Source: JADFOB01 sp046753625 (GTDB lineage Bacteria; Planctomycetota; Phycisphaerae; UBA1845). Taken from it: a stretch of DNA of 9,056 bases. Numbering within the stretch: the first letter of the stretch is position 1; each line of letters starts with the position of its first letter. The notes below the pieces were generated by a model. It saw nothing but the letters and a program-made list of their open reading frames with translations, was not told where the DNA came from and ran no database searches. The stretch covers positions 1 through 9,056 of the forward strand of contig JBHHUB010000162.1 in assembly GCA_046753625.1 (NCBI GenBank). Direction: 5' to 3'. Made by a program: the position numbers and the translations under genes. Below are positions 5,260 to 9,056 of this stretch, one piece after another.

Positions 5260-6822
5260 CTACGACGACTCGGTAGGTGCCGGTCCGGCACTGTGCCGCT
5301 CTCCTTCAGGTAGGAATATACGAAAAGTCGTTCCTTTGACCAATCTCGATTCTACCTCGATTGACCCGCCGTGGGCATCCACAAAATGTTTCAGGACAGC
5401 CAGACCGAGCCCCGTTCCGCCGCGCTGGCGGACACGATGGTCCTCGGCACGGTAGAAACCCTCAAACAGATGCCGGCGGTCCTCCGGAGCGATACCGATC
5501 CCGTGATCGTGGACGGACAGGAGCGCCCCACGTCGATCGCGTCGGGTATCGGAGACCACCTCGATGGCCAGATACTTCTCGTCCTCCGAATACTTTATCG
5601 CATTTCCGATCAGGTTGATCAGGGCCTGCGCCAAGGCGTGCCTGTCGGCCCGGATTTCCGGAAGATCGGATGCTATGTGCAGGTGATGCTCGAAGCCTTT
5701 GTGATCCAATTGCAGCCGGTAGGCTTCGTAGGTCTCCGATACGATCTTCCCCATATCGAGGGTTTCAAACGTGTATTCCTGCTTGCCTGCCTCGATGCGA
5801 GAAAAATCCAGCAGGTTGTCGATCATGAAGGCCAATCGTTCCGATTCGCGGGCGATGACGCGCAGGTATTCCGCTCGCTTCTCCTCCGTAGGCACGCGCC
5901 CCGATTCCAGTGTTTCCACGAACATCCGGATCATCGCCAAGGGGGTCTTCAGCTCGTGTGAAACACCGGCGATAAAGCTTGTCTTGATTTCCGCCAAGGC
6001 GGTTTCGTGCTTGGCGAGCCGTGTCAGCATCCACAGGCTTACGAGGAGAATGCCCAGCGAAAGCAGCGTCAACGCCACGTAGGCTCCCGTTTGTGCGAGC
6101 AATGCTCGTCCCTGTTCGCGGCTGAAGGTTTCGGTAGGCTGAATCGCCCATCCCTTCAGCGCTCGGCCCAGCGGCCTCGACCAGGCGGCCGAGGCTTGAC
6201 CCGAGGGGACTACCGCGAGTCCGTCACGCGGCGTCAACATCGGGTCGAGCAGCTCTTTTCTCAGCTTCAGCGGATCGATGTGCGCGATGACCGTCAGGGA
6301 TCGCCCCGGCCGGGTCGCCTCCTGAATGTACGCGAATACCTGGTTCGCGTCTCCGACCCGCTCAGAGAAGACGTCCATGCCCGCCGTCGGCAGTTCGGTG
6401 GGATTGACAATTGGTCGCATGGCCAGCCGGGCGATGAGAACCTCCGCGACTGACTGCGCCGATTCAGGGGCGTCCTGCAGCGTCCTTAATTGGCCGCCGT
6501 CCCAGGCGTAGAGACCGTCGAGCCAGATCGGCCAGTTTCGCGGAGGCGTCCACTCGGAATCCTCGTTTTGCACGTGCAAAAAACCCGCAGCCAGGTCCAA
6601 TGCCCGTTCGGTGCGGCGCTCGAATCGGCGTTGTACGTCGGCGGCTATTTCGTCCGCGCGCGGCTGGACGGCCGCGATGAGGCGCATCGAGAGATGACTT
6701 GCCTGCACCAGGGCGAGCGTGATCGCGGCAGTGGCGAGCGCGACGGCGAGCAAGACCAGCCAGGTGCCGGCGATTCGCCATTGGAGCAGACGATTGGCAC
6801 GCGATGCGGGTGGTATGGCCAT
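5260..6822 (-). CDS. Membrane sensor histidine kinase without an evident HAMP domain
   Basis: This 520-residue protein autophosphorylates on histidine and should pass the phosphate to the adjacent response regulator. One membrane helix lies at about 17-40. An extracytoplasmic sensor of about 205 residues follows (41-245), with no family I can name. A second helix is at about 246-266. The DHp domain carries the H-box SHELKTP with the phospho-accepting H289. The ATPase domain has the N-box NLIGNAIKY (N407), G1 DHGIGI (439-444), F-box FEGFYR (453-458) and G2 GGTGLGL (468-474). Only about 15 residues separate the second helix from the DHp coiled coil, too few for a HAMP linker. The sensor mixes hydrophobic helices with TRPGRSLTVIAHIDPLKLRKELL-type segments, so a PAS/Cache-like fold is possible. 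The start ATG at 6822 has no good SD but places the first helix normally. The kinase is transcribed ahead of the regulator. Confidence 0.95.
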   Translation of the reverse strand: MAIPPASRANRLLQWRIAGTWLVLLAVALATAAITLALVQASHLSMRLIAAVQPRADEIAADVQRRFERRTERALDLAAGFLHVQNEDSEWTPPRNWPIWLDGLYAWDGGQLRTLQDAPESAQSVAEVLIARLAMRPIVNPTELPTAGMDVFSERVGDANQVFAYIQEATRPGRSLTVIAHIDPLKLRKELLDPMLTPRDGLAVVPSGQASAAWSRPLGRALKGWAIQPTETFSREQGRALLAQTGAYVALTLLSLGILLVSLWMLTRLAKHETALAEIKTSFIAGVSHELKTPLAMIRMFVETLESGRVPTEEKRAEYLRVIARESERLAFMIDNLLDFSRIEAGKQEYTFETLDMGKIVSETYEAYRLQLDHKGFEHHLHIASDLPEIRADRHALAQALINLIGNAIKYSEDEKYLAIEVVSDTRRDRRGALLSVHDHGIGIAPEDRRHLFEGFYRAEDHRVRQRGGTGLGLAVLKHFVDAHGGSIEVESRLVKGTTFRIFLPEGERHSAGPAPTESS

Positions 6823-6917
6823 GGAGGTCGTCGACTCGCTTCAGGTTGATCGGCCCGGTCTGCGCGGCAGGTGGGCGGACCGGCCAGGCTTGCTTGCCTG
6901 TGCGTCTAGCCAAGGAT

Positions 6918-6995
6918 AGCTTCACGGTGCTCGGCTGTGCGGTCGCCGGGAACCAGGCGGACGGCCGCTAAGCCATAAGGGAGCCCCGTGAAGTT
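6918..6995. repeat. Long imperfect inverted repeat (extended hairpin) between two minus-strand genes
   Basis: TTCACGGTGCTC (6921-6932) faces GAGCCCCGTGAA (6981-6992) with a single mismatch. Inside it, GGCT (6933-6936) can pair with AGCC (6971-6974), and GCGGTCG (6939-6945) with CGGCCGC (6962-6968), including one T-G. The outer ends add C6920-G6993 and A6918-T6995. The whole 78-base element can fold into one interrupted hairpin. It lies between the stop of the LolA-like gene (7011) and the start of the kinase gene (6822). It could be a terminator or processing site for the former, or a small palindromic repeat. There is no T-tract. Confidence 0.5.
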
Positions 6996-7010
6996 CGATT
7001 GAAGGAAACC

Positions 7011-7712
7011 CTACTTTCCGGCGTTCATGCCAAGGGTATCCACCACGCGCGCCCCCTCGGGGGGGGCATAGGCAAACATCCCGGCGTCCAGCGGCTTGCC
7101 GACCTCCAAGGATTCCGTCATCAACGCCCGCCGTTGCCCGTCGGCGCTTTCGGTCACCTGTTTGAGAATCAAACCGTACTTTTGGGAAATCCAGAACGTG
7201 GACTTGTACCGCGATCCCTGCTTTCCGCCTACGCATTCGATAACCAGGCAGGGCGTTCCGGCGATGTCTTCGGCATTTCGCTTGCGTGCCCGCCCTTGGC
7301 TCAATAGTTGTCGAAGGGCATGGAACTCGTCGACCGGCTTAGCCTTGCTCTTCACCACAAGCAGGGTCGATCCGATCGGCATCTCCTGCCATTGGTATTC
7401 AGTGTCAGACACCAGTTTGGTGGGCCGGTCGGCTGCGGGATTGGCGTCCCCGCGCTTGGTGACGTCGCGCGAGACGGTGACGCGTTTTCGGCCCGCTTCG
7501 GTAAGCAACTCCCACGTTTCAGTGGTGGTCTTGGTCATAGCGTCACGCGACCCGGCAGACACCGCGTATTTGTGGTGCAGGGACTTGATGGCCTCGCGGC
7601 GTCGGGCGAGTTGATCGAGCACGCCGTCCCAATCGTTCGCTTCGCACGAGGCGGGGTGGGACAGGAGAACAAGAACTGCTAAGACTTCAATGGCCAGTAG
7701 CGATCGCATCAT
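7011..7712 (-). CDS. Exported LolA-like / outer-membrane lipoprotein-sorting-type protein
   Basis: This 233-residue exported protein has a signal peptide at residues 1-25 (hydrophobic core LLAIEVLAVLVLL, likely cleavage after the SCEA region). The mature part starts with a helix (WDGVLDQLARRREAIKSLHHKY), then strand-rich sequence such as TETWELLTEAGRKRVTVSR. It ends with GTPCLVIECVGGKQGSRYKSTFWISQKYGLILKQVTES and FAYAPPEGARVVD. This pattern is shared by LolA/LolB-fold and DUF2092-like planctomycete proteins, which bind hydrophobic molecules in the periplasm. Real lipoprotein-carrier function is not shown. C155 and C160 could form a disulphide. The start is ATG 7712 (GAGGA 9 bases upstream), and the ATG codons at 7709 and 7730 are alternatives. 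The frame stays open upstream to 8102 by chance: that part has no protein-like character. The kinase gene lies 188 bases downstream on the same strand. Confidence 0.75.
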   Translation of the reverse strand: MMRSLLAIEVLAVLVLLSHPASCEANDWDGVLDQLARRREAIKSLHHKYAVSAGSRDAMTKTTTETWELLTEAGRKRVTVSRDVTKRGDANPAADRPTKLVSDTEYQWQEMPIGSTLLVVKSKAKPVDEFHALRQLLSQGRARKRNAEDIAGTPCLVIECVGGKQGSRYKSTFWISQKYGLILKQVTESADGQRRALMTESLEVGKPLDAGMFAYAPPEGARVVDTLGMNAGK

Positions 7713-7874
7713 GTCTTGCCATCCTCGCATGTTGGCCCTCGCGTCAGCCGGACAACGGGGGCCGAGGCTCGACCTGCGGTTGTTGCACCGCGGGACGACG
7801 GTACGCCCGAGCAAGCATTGCCGGCGAGTGATTCCGTGCACGTTTACCCGTCGGGCGTTGCACGCCCACGCCGG

Positions 7875-7883
7875 ATTGTACCA
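7875..7883 (-). promoter_or_regulatory. Candidate extended -10 promoter for the LolA-like gene
   Basis: The minus strand reads TGGTACAAT (7883-7875), an extended -10 (TGn plus a hexamer matching 5 of 6). There is no good -35. The start of transcription near 7868 would give a leader of about 155 bases before ATG 7712. Confidence 0.3.
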
Positions 7884-8000
7884 GCATACTCCAAGGGTTG
7901 CTTCGCGTTCAAGCTTGGGATACGCCCAATCAAGCTGGGGTGTCAGCAACAATTGTGGCACGGTGCATGATACTTCAGGTGGATGGATCGCCGTACCGGC

Positions 8001-8145
8001 CTTGCTGTAGCCTGAAAGGCTGCAGCAGAGTAGCCATGGGTTCGCCGGAAGCGAACCCACGGTCGCTGTACAAGCCATTCCGTAGGACGCTGAACGGGGC
8101 AACGACGCGCTTTGTCGCGCACCTCTAACGGAGATGCCCCCTTTT
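8001..8145 (+). ncRNA. Candidate structured non-coding RNA (no known class)
   Basis: Three strong hairpins follow one another. The first pairs 8002-8012 with 8018-8028: 11 bp with two G-U pairs on the plus strand and loop TGAAA. The second is TGGGTTCGC (8037-8045) with GCGAACCCA (8051-8059): 9 bp perfect, loop CGGAA. The third is a larger structure closed by GGGGCA/TGCCCC (8096-8101 with 8135-8140), enclosing a CGAC/GTCG stem-loop, and followed by CTTTT. The G-U pairs and terminal T-run favour the plus strand. I compared it by eye with SRP RNA, RNase P, tmRNA, 6S and common riboswitches and saw no match. The 5' end is unknown, and no convincing promoter was found just upstream. Confidence 0.3.
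8096..8145 (+). terminator. Terminator-like stem followed by T4
   Basis: GGGGCA (8096-8101) pairs with TGCCCC (8135-8140), closing a branched internal region, and is followed by C and TTTT (8142-8145). The distance between arms is long for a classical terminator, so it may instead be the closing stem of a structured RNA. Confidence 0.35.
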
Positions 8146-8405
8146 CCAGGCTCTTTTGGTTGGGGGGCGGTGCTGCACTGGCCCTCAGCTACCTTGACAC
8201 CAGGCCTTCAGGCTGCAGGCGACGCCCAGCAGGCCTTCGACCTGCATGCCGCGCCGCCGACTCAGTCGTGCATGCATGGCGGTATGCCGCCGACAGGGCT
8301 GCTTTGGCCGATTTCCTTGCATGGCTGGGGTGGCAAGATGTTGCACAACCCGCGATGGCGCGACCGGCGACTACGGTCCAAATCGTGGCATCATGCGGGG
8401 AACGG

Positions 8406-8433
8406 TTGCCGACGTTGGGGTCAACACTATAAT
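8406..8433 (+). promoter_or_regulatory. Candidate sigma70-type promoter upstream of tRNA-Ser
   Basis: TTGCCG (8406-8411), a 16-base spacer, and a perfect TATAAT (8428-8433). Transcription would start near 8440 on the plus strand. The next supported gene is the tRNA at 8699, which would require a leader of about 260 bases, so an unannotated short transcript in between is possible. Confidence 0.45.
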
Positions 8434-8698
8434 GCCGCCTGCCGGGTGTGCGCTGTTTCGTCGATCAAGCGTCCGCTGAGCCGGCCAGGTTGGGTGTTAA
8501 GGTTGCGGCGATGGCCGGACGGGATCAAGTCGTATTGCCGGAGCGGCGTGGGTGGGTTGATGGTGACGGCGGTAGTCTTCTTCCGAAGGTCGGTGTTGCC
8601 TCAACCCGAGGATCGCCGTGGGCGGATGATGGCTTCGGCCATGGTGATGAAAGCACGTGAACCGGCGGCACGATCCAGCGCGTCTGGCTCAAACAGTG

Positions 8699-8787
8699 GG
8701 AGAGGTGTCCGAGCGGCTGAAGGAGCTGGTTTCGAAAACCAGTGTGCGGTTATCACCGTACCGGGGGTTCGAATCCCCCCCTCTCCG
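8699..8787 (+). tRNA. tRNA-Ser (anticodon CGA)
   Basis: The cloverleaf is complete. The acceptor stem is GGAGAGG (8699-8705) with CCTCTCC (8780-8786) and discriminator G at 8787. The D-arm runs from TCC (8708-8710) to GGA (8722-8724). The anticodon stem is CTGGT/ACCAG, with loop TTCGAAA and anticodon CGA at 8733-8735. The long variable arm has CGGT/ACCG (8747-8758). The T-arm is GGGGG-TTCGAAT-CCCCC (8763-8779). The long variable arm, the G discriminator and the anticodon together specify serine (codon UCG). CCA is not encoded, so it must be added after transcription. Confidence 0.97.
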
Positions 8788-8904
8788 TTATACTATTGCA
8801 GGGAAAGGACTTGCAGGCTTCCCATCCCAAAGCTCTGAATGACAGGTCATGGCACTGGGGCCACCTTGGGGCCGCTCCGACAAAAGCCATGCCCGGAATC
8901 ATCC

Positions 8905-8910
8905 GAGGAG
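8905..8910 (+). promoter_or_regulatory. Ribosome binding site of the right-edge gene
   Basis: GAGGAG, then a 6-base spacer (AATGGG), then ATG at 8917. The ATG at 8912 is too close to the SD and in another frame. Confidence 0.65.
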
Positions 8911-8916
8911 AATGGG

Positions 8917-9056
8917 ATGGCACTCAATTCGATTGGGCCGGCGGTGGCGATTGCGCGCAGGGGGGATGGCTGGTGCGTCAGGTTCAGACTCCCTGAGCAT
9001 GTCGCCAAGAAGTATTCCCTGCCACGGCGGCCCCGGCTCGGCTGTCGCCTGCCGGA
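8917..9056 (+). CDS. Start of an unidentified protein (5' end only, runs out of the window)
   Basis: The frame from ATG 8917 is open to the right edge and gives 46 residues. The start is supported by a strong SD at 8905-8910. The visible sequence has a hydrophobic start (MALNSIGPAVAIARR), then GDGWCVRFRLPEHVAKKYSLPRRPR, which is strongly basic. The GWCVRFRL piece resembles the beginning of the arm-binding region of some tyrosine-recombinase integrases, where a short strand with an invariant Trp or Tyr is common. The location just after a tRNA gene would also fit an integrase. With 46 residues this remains a guess: a ribosomal, regulatory or hypothetical protein is equally compatible. Confidence 0.55.
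   Translation, partial: MALNSIGPAVAIARRGDGWCVRFRLPEHVAKKYSLPRRPRLGCRLP

Larger units (their letters stand above)
7713..8698. other. Nearly 1 kb without a convincing gene
   Basis: Open frames exist on both strands, but none has recognisable protein character, and the longest plus-strand one (8134-8838) runs straight through the tRNA gene. The supported contents are the candidate extended -10 promoter (7875-7883, minus), a run of strong hairpins at 8002-8145 ending in a terminator-like structure (plus), and a sigma70-like promoter at 8406-8433 (plus). A short hairpin, GGCGG/CCGCC with loop TATG, lies at 8278-8291, and a 9-base direct repeat, CAGGCCTTC, occurs at 8201 and 8230. Confidence 0.5.

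Noticed and set aside
8037..8059. CGGAA-loop hairpin as the SRP RNA signature helix
   Set aside because: The flanking symmetric and asymmetric loops of SRP helix 8 are absent. It is a plain perfect stem.
7713..8102. Open upstream extension of the LolA-like frame
   Set aside because: The signal peptide starts at 7712, and the extension has no domain and looks like translated non-coding DNA.
8201..8238. CAGGCCTTC direct repeat as an attachment site or small repeat array
   Set aside because: There are only two 9-base copies in GC-rich DNA, which is compatible with chance. No CRISPR-like regular repeats were seen anywhere.
8448..8660. Short plus-strand frame after the TATAAT promoter, with an internal ATG at 8511
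   Set aside because: It has no clear SD and no recognisable sequence pattern. It is possible but unsupported.
8134..8838. Long plus-strand open frame (234 codons)
   Set aside because: It runs through the whole tRNA-Ser gene and has no protein-like composition or SD.

Overview
The window looks like a chromosomal segment from a GC-rich Gram-negative-type bacterium, most probably a planctomycete (Planctomycetota, perhaps Phycisphaerae-like). This is inferred from three things. The left-edge protein has an FN3-like segment followed by two dockerin-like calcium loops. The zinc-ribbon membrane protein belongs to a type I associate with planctomycetes and their relatives. Several genes also lack an obvious Shine-Dalgarno (SD) site. 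No species can be named from the sequence alone.

Layout, left to right. (1) 1-638, plus strand: the 3' end of a large secreted protein with a dockerin-like C-terminus. (2) 883-2229, plus strand: a probable two-gene unit encoding an uncharacterised polytopic membrane protein and a zinc-ribbon protein whose second ribbon is split by a transmembrane hairpin. (3) 3808-2364, minus strand: a compact cluster of a two-CBS-domain protein, a YfcE/MJ0936-type metallophosphoesterase and a PEGA-domain lipoprotein, the last two overlapping by 19 bases. (4) 3809-4511: a gene-free stretch of about 700 bases with the likely promoter and a leader stem-loop of the CBS gene, plus several further hairpins. (5) 6822-4512, minus strand: a two-component system, histidine kinase first and OmpR-family response regulator second. 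(6) 7712-7011, minus strand: an exported LolA-like protein upstream of the kinase, separated from it by a long imperfect inverted repeat. (7) 7713-8698: almost 1 kb without a convincing gene, holding a run of strong hairpins that ends in a terminator-like structure on the plus strand (a candidate non-coding RNA) and a good sigma70-type promoter. (8) 8699-8787: tRNA-Ser(CGA), followed at 8917 by the start of a new plus-strand gene with a strong SD that leaves the window.

How the genes work together. The kinase and regulator form one signalling pair, and the LolA-like exported protein upstream could belong to the same unit, though its link to the signal is a guess. The polytopic and zinc-ribbon proteins probably act together at the inner membrane. 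The CBS, phosphoesterase and PEGA genes may be co-transcribed, but no shared pathway is evident. I did not find a clearly new multi-gene system. The most interesting unexplained signals are the structured intergenic stretches (3840-4098, 6918-6995, 8002-8145), the split zinc ribbon, and the tRNA-adjacent gene start that could mark the edge of an integrated element.
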